Part shown: positions 52,387 through 60,860 of the stretch, in pieces
How the letters are laid out: every line of letters starts with the position of its first letter
Position numbering within the stretch: position 1 is the stretch's first letter
Source: JACVRW01 sp963835705
GTDB lineage: Bacteria; Actinomycetota; Thermoleophilia; Solirubrobacterales; Thermoleophilaceae
NCBI GenBank assembly: GCA_963835705.1
Contig: CAWIGR010000010.1
Coordinates: 62,001-126,000 of the forward strand
DNA length: 64,000 nt
Direction: 5' to 3'
Made by a program: the position numbers and the translations under genes
The notes under the pieces: generated by a model
What the model saw: the letters and a program-made list of their open reading frames with translations, nothing else
Told to the model about the DNA's origin: nothing
Databases searched by the model: none

Positions 52387-54161
52387 CCCTCGCCAAGCGC
52401 CTCTGGCGCGCCGGCCTCAGCCTGGCGCTGTTACTCGCCCTCGCCTTCGTGGTGCTCGCGCCCCCGGAGCACTGCCCGACGGTCACCGTCGAGGAGCTCC
52501 GGCGCTCCTCCCAGGCCGCCGTCGATTGGTTCGTCCGCAATCAGGAGGCGGACGGGGCCTGGCTGTACCTCTACGACGCCGACGACGACTCGATTCCCGC
52601 CGAGTACAACGAGGTTCGCCACGCCGGCGTGACGATGGGCCTCTACCAGGCCGCCGCGGCAGGATTGCCCGGAGCGCTCCGTTCCGCCGACCGGGGCACC
52701 GAATGGGCGCTCGACAGGCTGCTCAGACGCGATGGCTGGGCCGCGCTCGAGGGCGAGGGGCGGGTGACCACCGGAGCAACGGCGCTACTGGCCGCCGGGC
52801 TGGACATCCGCCGAGCGGCCACCGGCGACACGCGCTACGACGACGTGATCGACGAGCTCGGGCGCTTCCTGCTCGCTCAGACCGAGCCGTCGGGTGCGGT
52901 GCTCGCGTCGTATGACGCGACCAGCGGAGCGCCCGTGCCCGGCGAGTACTCGAAGTACTACACCGGGGAGGCCTACTGGGCGCTGGCCCGCCTCCACCGA
53001 ACCTTCCCGGACGAGAGCTGGGGCGGAGCCGCGGATCGCATCGGCGCCTACCTGGCGACGTCACGCGACGAGGTCGAGGGTCACTGGCCGCCGATTCCCG
53101 ACCACTGGGCCGCCTACGGCATGTCGGAGACCGTGGAGTTCCCCGAACGCGGCCGCCCGCCGCTCACCGAAGACGAGGTGGACTACGCGCGCCGGCAGGC
53201 GGGGCTGTTCGGCTTCCAGGCCCGGTGGCTCACCCAGTACCACGGCCCGTGGGGCGGCGTGGTCCGCGGCGGCTACGAGCCCCGTGGCGGCTGGTACGGC
53301 GTGGTGGGCGAGGCCCTCACCGGCTGGTGGCTGACCGCGCGGGAGGAGCCCCGGATGGAGGACCTGCGCGCCGCGATAGCCGAACGCGCCAGGTGCACCG
53401 CCGGTCTGGCCATCGACGAGCAATCCGACGCGCAGGAGGCCGCGGACGCCGCCCAGCCGGAGCGGGTGGAGGGCGCTTGGTTCACCGACGGCGAGACGCG
53501 CATGGACGACCAGCAACACGCCCTGGCCGGGCTGCTGCGCACCATCCCGATCGTCGAAGCGGGCGAAGGGTCGAGCTCCTCCGACCCGGGCGACAACGCG
53601 CCGTCGGGCTGGCTGTGGGCTGCCGTGCTCGTGCTGGCGCTGAACCCGGCTCGAGCCGCGTTCGGGGTTCCTCGCGCCGGGCGGCCGCCGCGGACCGCGG
53701 CCCGAGTGGCCGCCGTCGGCGGGGCGATCGGCGGGCTTGGCGTGTGCGCTGCCGCGGCTGCCGGAGGGCCGCTGCTCGAGGCGCTCGACGTCAGCGAGTC
53801 ATCGTTCCGCCTCGCCGCCGGAGTGGTCGCCGTACTGGCCGGTATCGGCGACCTGTTCCGGCGACCACCCGCGCCCGACCCGGCGCTCTCGGGCTGGCGC
53901 GCCGCGCTGATCCCGGTCGCGGTCCCGCTGGTGGCCCGCCCCGCCCTGGTGGTGATAGCGCTGGGCGCAGGCGCAGACCGAGGCGTCCTCGTGAGCGCAG
54001 GCGCGGTGGCCGTGGCCGTCGCGCTGCTGGTCGGGCTCACGGCAGGGTGGCCGACGGAGGGTCCCCGAGGCCGGGCGCTCAGGTGGGCGGGGCGCCTGCT
54101 GGGCGTGGCGCTCGTGGCGGGCGGGGTCCTTCTCGCGATCGATGGGGTGCTGGACGTCTAG
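52383..54161 (+). CDS. Membrane protein with toroid (terpene-cyclase-like) domain and C-terminal helices
   Basis: 592 residues. One N-terminal helix (LWRAGLSLALLLALAFVVLAP), then an alpha/alpha-toroid-like domain 40-400 (RRSSQAAVDWFVRNQEADGAWLYL, LALARLHRTFPDESWGGAA, GGWYGVVGEALTGWWLT) with QW-like repeats, then five to six helices to the end (AALIPVAVPLVARPALVVIALGAGA, LLVGLTAGW, LGVALVAGGVLLAI). The toroid recalls the one in the B12 operon's S-component fusion, but its repeats are less regular. Start ATG 52383 overlaps the HTTM gene end. Last gene of the HTTM unit. Confidence 0.7.
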   Translation: MTLAKRLWRAGLSLALLLALAFVVLAPPEHCPTVTVEELRRSSQAAVDWFVRNQEADGAWLYLYDADDDSIPAEYNEVRHAGVTMGLYQAAAAGLPGALRSADRGTEWALDRLLRRDGWAALEGEGRVTTGATALLAAGLDIRRAATGDTRYDDVIDELGRFLLAQTEPSGAVLASYDATSGAPVPGEYSKYYTGEAYWALARLHRTFPDESWGGAADRIGAYLATSRDEVEGHWPPIPDHWAAYGMSETVEFPERGRPPLTEDEVDYARRQAGLFGFQARWLTQYHGPWGGVVRGGYEPRGGWYGVVGEALTGWWLTAREEPRMEDLRAAIAERARCTAGLAIDEQSDAQEAADAAQPERVEGAWFTDGETRMDDQQHALAGLLRTIPIVEAGEGSSSSDPGDNAPSGWLWAAVLVLALNPARAAFGVPRAGRPPRTAARVAAVGGAIGGLGVCAAAAAGGPLLEALDVSESSFRLAAGVVAVLAGIGDLFRRPPAPDPALSGWRAALIPVAVPLVARPALVVIALGAGADRGVLVSAGAVAVAVALLVGLTAGWPTEGPRGRALRWAGRLLGVALVAGGVLLAIDGVLDV

Positions 54162-54927
54162 GACGCCGCTCGTGCCGGCGATTCCACGCCTCGAAGGCGA
54201 GAAGCACCACGGCGGGTGGCACCGTGCCCGGCAGGGAGTCGACTACGAGGAAGAGCTGGTTCCAGGCCTCCGCCGCCACCAGCGTGGCCACCGCAGCGAG
54301 CGCCTGGGGGCGCCGCTCGGCGGCGAGGATGCCTCCGACCAGCCCGGCCACGAAGTAGTCGCCGTAGTCGGTGGAGATGTCCCCGACGTCGGCCACCTGC
54401 AGCCGCGGCAGGCCCTCGGCGGGCGCGGCGGCGTTGAAGGCGGCGTTCTGCTCCCCCCACAGGTCGCCGAATATGAACACGGCGTCGATCACGGCCATCG
54501 CCACGACGCCCACCTTCAACCATCCGAGCGGCGCTCCGCCGGCGAGCAGCCTGCCCACGGTCACACACGAGCCGACGATCATCAGCAGCCTGGCGGCCCG
54601 GCCGAGCGGATCGTCAGGCGCGACGAGGGCAGCAGCCAGCAGCGGCACGATCGCCAGCGCGAGCCAGGGACGGGCGCCGTGCGCCGCCCAGCCGAGCGCG
54701 AGCGCGCATCCGACCGGCACGAGCAGGAAGGCGATCCATGTCAAGGCGTCCGCGCTCGCGCTGGCAGCGGCGATCGCGACGACGCTCACCACCACCGACA
54801 GGGGCGCCACGAGCGCCCAGCCACGGCCCCCCAGCCGCAGCAGGAACGCGGGAATGCCGGCCGCGGGCAGCGCGACGCAGAGCGCCTGCGCCGCGTCGAG
54901 CACGAACGTGTCGAGGTCGAACCACAT
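54079..54927 (-). CDS. Multi-span membrane protein, unknown function
   Basis: 282 residues with about seven predicted helices (ALVAPLSVVVSVVAIAAASA, PWLALAIVPLLAAALVA, LLMIVGSCVTVGRLLAGG, VVAMAVIDAVFIFGDLW) and a basic Pro-rich cytoplasmic tail. No family recognised; resembles generic actinobacterial membrane hypotheticals. Overlaps the end of the convergent gene by 83 bp, so one of the two 3' ends may be mis-called. Confidence 0.6.
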   Translation of the reverse strand: MWFDLDTFVLDAAQALCVALPAAGIPAFLLRLGGRGWALVAPLSVVVSVVAIAAASASADALTWIAFLLVPVGCALALGWAAHGARPWLALAIVPLLAAALVAPDDPLGRAARLLMIVGSCVTVGRLLAGGAPLGWLKVGVVAMAVIDAVFIFGDLWGEQNAAFNAAAPAEGLPRLQVADVGDISTDYGDYFVAGLVGGILAAERRPQALAAVATLVAAEAWNQLFLVVDSLPGTVPPAVVLLAFEAWNRRHERRPRRPAPHRSREGPRPPRAPRPAGAPPT

Positions 54928-55016
54928 CCGTCCCTGCAGGGTGGCAGCCCCACCGGTCGCGCTACGGTGCGTGGACCGCGCGCGCTGCCGCCGTCCTCTG
55001 CAGTCCTCCGCCCTGT

Positions 55017-55022
55017 TACTTT
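55017..55022 (+). promoter_or_regulatory. -10 box of leaderless ynfA-like gene (TACTTT)
   Basis: TACTTT with 7 nt to TTG 55030. Confidence 0.5.
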
Positions 55023-55029
55023 TCGCGCC

Positions 55030-55359
55030 TTGGAGATCCCCCGCTCAATCGCGCTGTTTGCCGTCGCCGCCGTTGCGGAGATCGGCGGCGCGTGGCTCAT
55101 CTGGCAGGCCGTCCGGGCGGGCCGGCCCTGGCATTGGGCGGCGCTCGGCGGGCTCGCGCTCGTTGCCTACGGGTTCGTCGCGACGGGCCAGCCTGAGAGC
55201 CACTTCGGGCGTGTGCTCGCGGCGTACGGAGGGGTGTTCGTCGCGGGCTCGCTCGCGTGGGGGGTCGCGTTCGACGGCTTCCGGCCGGACCGGTACGACC
55301 TCATCGGCGCCGGCATCTGCCTCGTCGGCGTGGCCGTGATCATGTACGCGCCGCGCTGA
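55030..55359 (+). CDS. YnfA/UPF0060-like small membrane protein (DMT-type)
   Basis: 109 residues, four hydrophobic helices: SIALFAVAAVAEIGGAWLIWQAVRAG, ALGGLALVAYGFVATG, GRVLAAYGGVFVAGSLAWGVAF, LIGAGICLVGVAVIMYAP. Matches the YnfA/UPF0060 family related to the small DMT transporters, function unproven. A TTG start at 55030 is chosen because a TACTTT -10 box lies exactly 7 nt upstream and the family's first helix begins right after. Confidence 0.75.
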   Translation: MEIPRSIALFAVAAVAEIGGAWLIWQAVRAGRPWHWAALGGLALVAYGFVATGQPESHFGRVLAAYGGVFVAGSLAWGVAFDGFRPDRYDLIGAGICLVGVAVIMYAPR

Positions 55360-55458
55360 TGGACACGGCTCTCGCGGAGTTCCGGTAACGGGACGTTCAC
55401 CGGGCTTTCACCGGCGAATAACGGGCCTGGCGCCGCGTCATCCGACACTGATGACGGG

Positions 55459-55629
55459 ATGGACACCGCGGGCCGTCTTCTCTTCGTCGCGCTCGTCACC
55501 AGCTACCTGCTCGTGCGCGTCTTCGCCGGGCCTGCCACGCCGGTCGAGCTGGTGGTCTACGGCATGACCGCCGCGTTCGGGCTGGAGTACCTCGTGGCCT
55601 CCTGGCGCGGGCTCTGGCGCCCGGGCTAG
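55459..55629 (+). CDS. Small membrane protein (56 aa)
   Basis: ATG 55459 to TAG 55627-55629, not previously matched. Two hydrophobic segments (LLFVALVTSYLLVRVFAGPA and AFGLEYLVASWRGLW) suggest a two-helix membrane peptide. Coding-like composition, but a weak ribosome site. Function unknown. Confidence 0.5.
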   Translation: MDTAGRLLFVALVTSYLLVRVFAGPATPVELVVYGMTAAFGLEYLVASWRGLWRPG

Positions 55630-55672
55630 GGCTCTTTCATACTCCCCGGGGGTGCGCTAAATTCGAGAGGCC

Positions 55673-56290
55673 TTGGACGCGCCCCGTACCGACATTCTGA
55701 GGGCCTCCCCGCGGATGTTCGAGTCAGACGCCCTCGACCGGCTCTCGCGCGTGCACCCGCTCGTCCCGCTCGTCATCTTCGTGCCCGTCATCGGCGCCCT
55801 GTTCGTGGTGGGCGCCCGACAGCTCACGACGGCGGGCACGCTCGGCCTGCTCATGGCCGGCTGGCTCTTCTGGACGCTGACCGAGTACTGGCTGCACCGG
55901 CTCGTGTTCCACTTCGAGCCCGAGGAGGGCCCCGGCGCGCGCCTCCACTGGATCATCCACGGCGTCCACCACGACCACCCGAACGACCCGCTGCGCCTGG
56001 TGATGCCTCCGTCCGTGAGCGTGCCGCTCGCGGCGGCGTTCTACGGCCTCTTCGTGCTCGCCATGGGCAACCCCGCGGCGAACGTCTTCGCCGCCGGCTT
56101 CCTGTTCGGCTACCTGGTGTACGACATGACCCACTACCACGTGCACCACCACCGCCCGAGCTCCCGTCTCGGCAAGCTGATGCGCGAGCTGCACATGCGC
56201 CACCACTTCCAGGACGACACGCGCGGATTCGGAGTCAGCGCGCCGTTCTGGGACTACGTGTTCGGGACGCCGCTGAAGCGCGGCAGGTAG
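55673..56290 (+). CDS. Fatty-acid hydroxylase/sterol-desaturase family membrane enzyme
   Basis: 205 residues, TTG start with GAGAGG upstream. Histidine clusters of the FA2H/C4-desaturase family: TEYWLHRLVFHFEPEEG (HxxxH), HGVHHDHPNDPLRL (HxxHH), YDMTHYHVHHHRPSS and LRELHMRHHFQD (HxxHH). Four helices. It hydroxylates or desaturates a membrane lipid; the substrate (fatty acid, sterol-like or ceramide) is not visible. Convergent with the CDF gene. Confidence 0.85.
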   Translation: MDAPRTDILRASPRMFESDALDRLSRVHPLVPLVIFVPVIGALFVVGARQLTTAGTLGLLMAGWLFWTLTEYWLHRLVFHFEPEEGPGARLHWIIHGVHHDHPNDPLRLVMPPSVSVPLAAAFYGLFVLAMGNPAANVFAAGFLFGYLVYDMTHYHVHHHRPSSRLGKLMRELHMRHHFQDDTRGFGVSAPFWDYVFGTPLKRGR

Positions 56291-57027
56291 CAGCTAGCAG
56301 TCGCAGTCGTCCGCGCGATCGATGGAGCAGCGGTCGCTGCGGGCGCTGTCCGCGGCGTGAGCCCCTCCAGCGGCGAGCCCGTGCAGCAGCCTTCACCGCG
56401 CCAGGCCTCGAGGCCTTCCTTGACCGCGACACCGGCGATCAGCAGCCCGACCGCCGGGTCGAGCCACCAGGCGCCGGCCAGGGCGTTCCCGAGCAGTCCG
56501 AGCAACAGTGCGCCGGCCAGGTACGCACAGAGCATGTTCTGACGGCCCTCGCCTTTGGTGGCCGCCGAGCCGAGCTGCTCGGCCAGGCGCTGCTTTGCGA
56601 TCCCGAGTATCGGCATGATGATCACGCTGCTCGCCGCCAGGCCGATGCCGATCCAGCTGACGTCGGGGTGCTCGGCGGTGACGAGCGCCTTGACTGCCTC
56701 AAAGCCCACGTAGGGCGCCAATACGAAGAACTGGATCGCGACCAGCTTCTGGGCCCGGTCCTCGGCGCCCTGGGAGAACACGCGATGGCCGGTGAAGCGC
56801 CAGATGATGATCACGCTTGCCACGCCTTCGACGACCGAGTCGAGGCCGAAGCCGATCAGCGCGATCGATCCGGCGAGGAAGCCGGCGAGCAGTGCCACCG
56901 CGCCTTCCAGCGTCATCCAGGCGAGCGACAGCCACGACAGCAGCTTCACCCGGCCCGCGAGCCGCGCATAGCGAGCGCGGTCGAAGGTCGGCGCGGTCGG
57001 CGACGCGACAGGCAGCGACGTGGTCAC
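56254..57027 (-). CDS. Cation diffusion facilitator-type metal exporter, possible C-terminal frameshift
   Basis: 257 residues as written, six-helix CDF fold: KLLSWLSLAWMTLEGAVALLAGFLAGSIALIGFGLDSVVE (metal-site helix with Asp), VIIIWRF, DPAVGLLIAGVAVKEGLEAWRGEGCC. The open frame ends in low-complexity sequence; the neighbouring frame instead reads AHAADSARSDRCSIDRADDCDC and ends at 56294, a Cys/Asp-rich tail typical of heavy-metal CDF proteins, needing one G in a G-run near 56362. ATG 57027 overlaps the CmtR stop (ATGA). With the CmtR-type regulator it forms a metal-efflux pair. Confidence 0.85.
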   Translation of the reverse strand: MTTSLPVASPTAPTFDRARYARLAGRVKLLSWLSLAWMTLEGAVALLAGFLAGSIALIGFGLDSVVEGVASVIIIWRFTGHRVFSQGAEDRAQKLVAIQFFVLAPYVGFEAVKALVTAEHPDVSWIGIGLAASSVIIMPILGIAKQRLAEQLGSAATKGEGRQNMLCAYLAGALLLGLLGNALAGAWWLDPAVGLLIAGVAVKEGLEAWRGEGCCTGSPLEGLTPRTAPAATAAPSIARTTATASCYLPRFSGVPNT

Positions 57028-57383
57028 CCGACCGCCTCAACCGGGGCAGCGAGCACGGAGTCCAGCAGGGCGCGACCCGTTTCAGTCAGCGAGTACATGA
57101 CCATCTTGCCGTCCCGCCTGGAACGCACGATGCCGGCTCCTCTGAGCATGCGGACGTGGTGGGACACGAGCTTGTCGGAGCGCTCCACCACCCAGCTGAG
57201 GTCGCAGACGCACAACTCCTCGCCTTCGCGGAGCGCCGCGGCGATCAGCAGGCGCGTCGGATCGCCGAGGGCCTTGGCGCCCGCGGCGGCAAGCTCCACG
57301 CCCCGCGGGTCCGGGCGTGCGCGACGGAGCCGCTCGGCCTTCTCCAAGTCGAGGCACAGCAGGTCGCAGAAGTCAGCAGACAT
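57024..57383 (-). CDS. ArsR/SmtB family metal sensor (CmtR/CadC-like)
   Basis: 119 residues, dimeric winged-helix repressor that releases DNA on metal binding. Metal-site candidates: Cys in DFCDLLCLD and in ELCVCDLSW (the CVC of the ArsR/CadC class). DNA-binding helix in SDKLVSHHVRMLRGAGIV. ATG 57383 has a TAGATT box 6 nt upstream and a 20-bp palindrome over it. The CDF exporter follows directly. Confidence 0.88.
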   Translation of the reverse strand: MSADFCDLLCLDLEKAERLRRARPDPRGVELAAAGAKALGDPTRLLIAAALREGEELCVCDLSWVVERSDKLVSHHVRMLRGAGIVRSRRDGKMVMYSLTETGRALLDSVLAAPVEAVG

Positions 57384-57399
57384 TCCAACAATCTAATGT
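57380..57399. promoter_or_regulatory. Palindromic operator over the CmtR-type promoter (with TAGATT -10 at 57390-57395)
   Basis: acattccaacaatctaatgt: ACATT and AATGT arms 10 nt apart. The leaderless -10 box TAGATT (minus strand, 57390-57395) lies inside it, so binding here would block transcription of the regulator and exporter. Confidence 0.55.
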
Positions 57400-57506
57400 C
57401 TGTGCGAATGAAGTACCAGGGCTCGTCGGCCGGGCATCCTTGCGGATCTGAGACCGGCGCCGAGTGCGGGGTGAGAGGATTCGACGGTAGTGGGCCTGAC
57501 AATGCA

Positions 57507-57530
57507 GAAGCCCCACCGAAGCGGGGCTTC
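57507..57530 (-). terminator. Terminator of tRNA-Leu (UUCG hairpin)
   Basis: Stem gaagcccc/ggggcttc with a TTCG tetraloop, just after the tRNA-Leu 3' end. Confidence 0.7.
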
Positions 57531-57536
57531 CGAAGG

Positions 57537-57619
57537 TGCGGCTGAGAGGATTCGAACCTCCACGGGCTTTCGCCCACCGCCTCCTGAGGACGACGTGTCT
57601 ACCGTTCCACCACAGCCGC
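57537..57619 (-). tRNA. tRNA-Leu (CAG)
   Basis: Acceptor gcggctg/cagccgc, D-loop TGGTGGAACGG, anticodon arm TCGTC-ctcagga-GGCGG with CAG at 34-36, a long variable arm TGGGCGAAAGCCCG, and T arm GAGGTTCGAATCCTC. No encoded CCA. 83 nt, normal for a leucine tRNA. Confidence 0.92.
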
Positions 57620-57645
57620 CTGAGGGGGTCAAGCGTAGCGGCTGG

Positions 57646-58395
57646 TCAAGCCTTGATCCCGACGTGTTCGAGCATCAGCGCGACACTCGCTCGGCGATAG
57701 ATGCGAACGCGCCTTACGTACCTGCGGTACTCGACGCCACCCTGGTCGCACGCGTCGGTGAAGAGCCCCAGGATGTCAGCCGAGTGGTTCGTGAAGTCGT
57801 ATGACACGTACTCATAGGGGCCGGTCCGGTTGACGAACACGCAGCCGTCCGACCGGATCAGACCCCGCAAGAACGGCCACGGCTGTCGTTCGACGATTGC
57901 GCGCTGCCATTCCTCCAGCTCGATCCGGCGGTTGTGCTTCCTGCCCGGACCGTGCTGCGGAAACAAGCAGGCGAGGTGCGTGCCGTACAGGCTGATGATC
58001 GTCGTGGTGCCCTTCATGCTCCGGTTCAGGCCCACGCTCGCCTCGGGAAAGCATCGTCGGAGGAGGGCTCTGGCCTCGGAGATGATCTGGGAGTAGCGCG
58101 TATCGAGGAACAATCTGAAGCGGTCGCTCCGCCCGGTCCGCACGATATGGCCGTCTCCCAGATAGAGGCCGAGGAGCTCGGCGTAGTCCACCTCCGAGAA
58201 GACGATCCGCCGCCGTGAGGCGCGCCAGCAGCGAGGACAGATGCCGGCATGGCCCGCCGGCTTATATGTCGGCCGGCGCCAGTCCCGAACCGTCGTTCGC
58301 GGAATCCCAAGGCGACGCGCGACCTCACAGTCGTTCAACCCGGCCGCGATCAACGCGAGAGCCTCATGGCGAACGGAGCTCGGGTGCACGAACAT
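57646..58395 (-). CDS. HTH protein with LAGLIDADG endonuclease-like domain, SOS box on its start
   Basis: 249 residues. N-terminal helix-turn-helix (LALIAAGLNDCEVARRLGIPRTTVRDWRRPTY), a Cys pair (CPRCWRASRRR) and a LAGLIDADG fold with two motifs, YAELLGLYLGDGHI and WPFLRGLIRSDGCVF. The pattern matches free-standing homing-endonuclease-like genes of actinobacteria that sit outside introns or inteins, and also DNA-binding regulators using this fold. ATG 58395 is chosen; the long upstream extension has no support. The palindrome cgaacatatgttcg (58389-58402) covers the start codon and matches the actinobacterial LexA SOS box. Adjacent to tRNA-Leu. Confidence 0.75.
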   Translation of the reverse strand: MFVHPSSVRHEALALIAAGLNDCEVARRLGIPRTTVRDWRRPTYKPAGHAGICPRCWRASRRRIVFSEVDYAELLGLYLGDGHIVRTGRSDRFRLFLDTRYSQIISEARALLRRCFPEASVGLNRSMKGTTTIISLYGTHLACLFPQHGPGRKHNRRIELEEWQRAIVERQPWPFLRGLIRSDGCVFVNRTGPYEYVSYDFTNHSADILGLFTDACDQGGVEYRRYVRRVRIYRRASVALMLEHVGIKA

Positions 58396-58402
58396 ATGTT
58401 CG
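58389..58402. promoter_or_regulatory. LexA/SOS box (Cheo box) at the start codon
   Basis: CGAACATATGTTCG, a perfect palindrome matching the Gram-positive consensus CGAACRNRYGTTCG. It overlaps the ATG of the LAGLIDADG gene (58393-58395), so LexA would block its expression until DNA damage. Confidence 0.8.
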
Positions 58403-58510
58403 CATGAAGCTCGGACGCCTCCCCCTTCGGTCCTAGGACCAATTGACGCCGCTGGCGGCGCCACCGCCGGAATAGAGTGCAGGGCCGCGAACCGAAGAAA
58501 GGAAACGCAG

Positions 58511-59116
<606 letters not shown>

Positions 59117-59208
59117 AGGCCCACACACCCGGGCCGTTTCCCCTCACCGGCACCGGGAACGCCAGAAGGGAGAGCTTTTTTCGAGAGTCCGAAAGGGAGG
59201 AAGAAACC

Positions 59209-59877
59209 ATGCCTTGGACCGAATTGAAGCCGCGCCGCTGGCCGGCCTTCGACAAGCAGCTCGAGGGGATCTCCAAGGAGACGATGGAGGACCACTTCAA
59301 GCTGTACGAGGGCTACGCCAAGAAGGCGAACGAGTGCCGCGGGATCCTCAACGAGTTCGACTACTCGGAGATCGAGGGCAACCAGGTCTATTCACCGCTG
59401 CGGGCCGTGTCGGTGGACTACACCTTCGCGCTGCTCGGCTTCAAGAACCACGACCTCTACTTCGGCCACCTCGGTGGCGACGGCGGCGAGCCCGAGGGCC
59501 GCTTCGCGGAGCTGGCCGAGCAGGAGTTCAACGGCGTCGACAAGTGGCAGGAGTCCGTCAAGAAGGCCGCCAGCGCGGCGCGCGGCTGGGTGATGGTCGG
59601 CTACGACCTGAACGACGGGTCGCTGTTCAACTACATCATGGACACCCAGAACCTCTGGGCCGTCTACAACATGTGCCCCGTGCTCGCGATCGACGTGTAC
59701 GAGCACGCCTACGTCCGCGACTTCGGCGCCACGCCGGACGGCCGGAAGAAGTACGTCGGGGCGTTCTTCGAGAACCTCGACTGGGACCACGTAAACCGTC
59801 AGCTGGCGCAGGCCGAGGCGGCCCGCGAGGGCGCGCAGCGGATCGCCGCCGACGAGCAGGTGCCGGTCGCGCACTGA
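59209..59877 (+). CDS. Superoxide dismutase family paralogue (SodB-like)
   Basis: 222 residues, ATG 59209 after GGGAGG. All four metal ligand positions of the SOD fold are kept: His in MEDHFKLYEGYAKKANE, His in FKNHDLYFGHLGG, Asp and His in LAIDVYEHAYVRDFG. The second His of the usual HxxxHH is replaced (HFKLYEGY), and the distinctive FEEFS/GGGG-type motifs differ, so it belongs to the SodB-like branch common in halophiles and actinobacteria rather than classical MnSOD. Function is probably superoxide defence under different metal supply. Hairpin terminator follows at 59904-59932. Confidence 0.85.
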   Translation: MPWTELKPRRWPAFDKQLEGISKETMEDHFKLYEGYAKKANECRGILNEFDYSEIEGNQVYSPLRAVSVDYTFALLGFKNHDLYFGHLGGDGGEPEGRFAELAEQEFNGVDKWQESVKKAASAARGWVMVGYDLNDGSLFNYIMDTQNLWAVYNMCPVLAIDVYEHAYVRDFGATPDGRKKYVGAFFENLDWDHVNRQLAQAEAAREGAQRIAADEQVPVAH

Positions 59878-59903
59878 CCCGTCGCCGATAGACGTCCCAC
59901 CAC

Positions 59904-59932
59904 GAGCGCCCGGCACCCCCCGCCGGGCGCTC
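59904..59932. terminator. Strong hairpin after the second superoxide dismutase gene
   Basis: gagcgcccggc/gccgggcgctc, an 11-bp perfect stem with a 7-nt C-rich loop, between the SOD paralogue and the convergent dehalogenase-like gene. Serves both sides. Confidence 0.75.
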
Positions 59933-59943
59933 GCCTGTGGGGC

Positions 59944-60399
59944 CTATGACGCCGTGAAGCGCACGATCTGCTCGGCGATCTTCTCGCCGCGATCCTCCTG
60001 GAGGAAGTGCGCCGCTCCCTCGATCCGCACCTGCTCGCCGGCGCCCGGGATCATGTTGGAGAAGGCCTCCCCCGCGCGCGGGTAGGGGAAGACCGGGTCG
60101 GAGTCGGAGAAGGCGACCAGTGTCGGCTTCTCCCAGCGCGACAGCTCGTCCGCCACCGCGCGCATCTCCGCGGCGCCCACCGCCTCGTCCGAGGTCGGCA
60201 CGATCAGCGGGAACTGCGCCGCCCCCGCCTTCGACTCGGCGTTCGGGTCGGGCGCCTCGTAGGCGGCCCCCACCTCCGGGGCGAGCTCGGTCGTCGTGGC
60301 GCTCTGCAGCACGAAGCCGACCGGCAGGTCCGGGGTGGAGGCGTCGTACCGGGGCAGCCCCTCGAAGCGCTCGTCCGGGGTCCGGAAGACGTCGGCCAT
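59944..60399 (-). CDS. Internally deleted haloalkane dehalogenase-like protein
   Basis: 151 residues from ATG 60399. It begins with the haloalkane-dehalogenase N-terminus MADVFRTPDERFEGLPRYD, then jumps to the cap and C-terminal part of the same fold (ELAPEVGAAYEAPDP, FSDSDPVFPYPRAGEAF, catalytic His in GAAHFLQED). The stretch of about 130 residues holding the oxyanion loop and the nucleophile Asp is missing, so it cannot be an active hydrolase unless it has another role. Start is supported by TAGGGT (8 nt upstream). Shares a divergent promoter region with the Fur-family gene. Confidence 0.7.
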   Translation of the reverse strand: MADVFRTPDERFEGLPRYDASTPDLPVGFVLQSATTTELAPEVGAAYEAPDPNAESKAGAAQFPLIVPTSDEAVGAAEMRAVADELSRWEKPTLVAFSDSDPVFPYPRAGEAFSNMIPGAGEQVRIEGAAHFLQEDRGEKIAEQIVRFTAS

Positions 60400-60407
60400 G
60401 GGCGCGG

Positions 60408-60413
60408 ACCCTA
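60408..60413 (-). promoter_or_regulatory. -10 box of leaderless dehalogenase-like gene (TAGGGT)
   Basis: TAGGGT on the minus strand, 8 nt before ATG 60399; overlaps by two bases the opposite -10 box. Confidence 0.4.
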
Positions 60414-60417
60414 TCCT
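60412..60417 (+). promoter_or_regulatory. -10 box of leaderless Fur-family gene (TATCCT)
   Basis: TATCCT with 8 nt to GTG 60426; overlaps the opposite-strand -10 box, so the two promoters cannot both be bound at once. Confidence 0.5.
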
Positions 60418-60425
60418 TGAACGCC

Positions 60426-60860
60426 GTGAACTGGGTCGGGCACGCGCACGCCACACTCGAGCGCGACGGCTACCGGCTGAGCGCCCCCCGCTCCGCCGTG
60501 GTCGAGACGCTCGCCGACCTCGGCTGCTCGGTCACGGCGAGGGAGATCGCCGACCGCCTGCGCGAGCGCGGCTCCGACGTGGGCGTCGCGTCGATCTACC
60601 GCACGCTGGAGCTGCTCGACAAGCTGCGGCTGGCCCGGCGCGTGGACGCCGCCGAAGGGGTGGCCCGGTACGAGCCGATCGAGCCGACCGGCGAGCACCA
60701 CCATCACATGGTCTGTGGCAGCTGCGGCGAGGTGCGGGCCTTCGAGGACACCGAGCTGGAGCGCGCGATCGAGCGGCTCTCGAGCCGGGTGGACTACGCC
60801 GTCGACACGCACGACGTGACCCTGCGCGGCGAGTGCCCGGCCTGCCGGGCCGGCGCCTAG
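60426..60860 (+). CDS. Fur family regulator, probably Zur
   Basis: 144 residues, GTG start 60426 with a leaderless -10 box. Winged helix (LSAPRSAVVETLADLGCSVTAREIADRLRERG, VGVASIYRTLELLDKL), then the Fur metal region with HHHHMVCGSCGEVRAF and C-terminal CPAC. Two CxxC pairs suggest a structural zinc site, and the pattern fits Zur more than Fur. The adjacent zinc-binding lipoprotein and the Zur-type operator support zinc control. Confidence 0.87.
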   Translation: MNWVGHAHATLERDGYRLSAPRSAVVETLADLGCSVTAREIADRLRERGSDVGVASIYRTLELLDKLRLARRVDAAEGVARYEPIEPTGEHHHHMVCGSCGEVRAFEDTELERAIERLSSRVDYAVDTHDVTLRGECPACRAGA

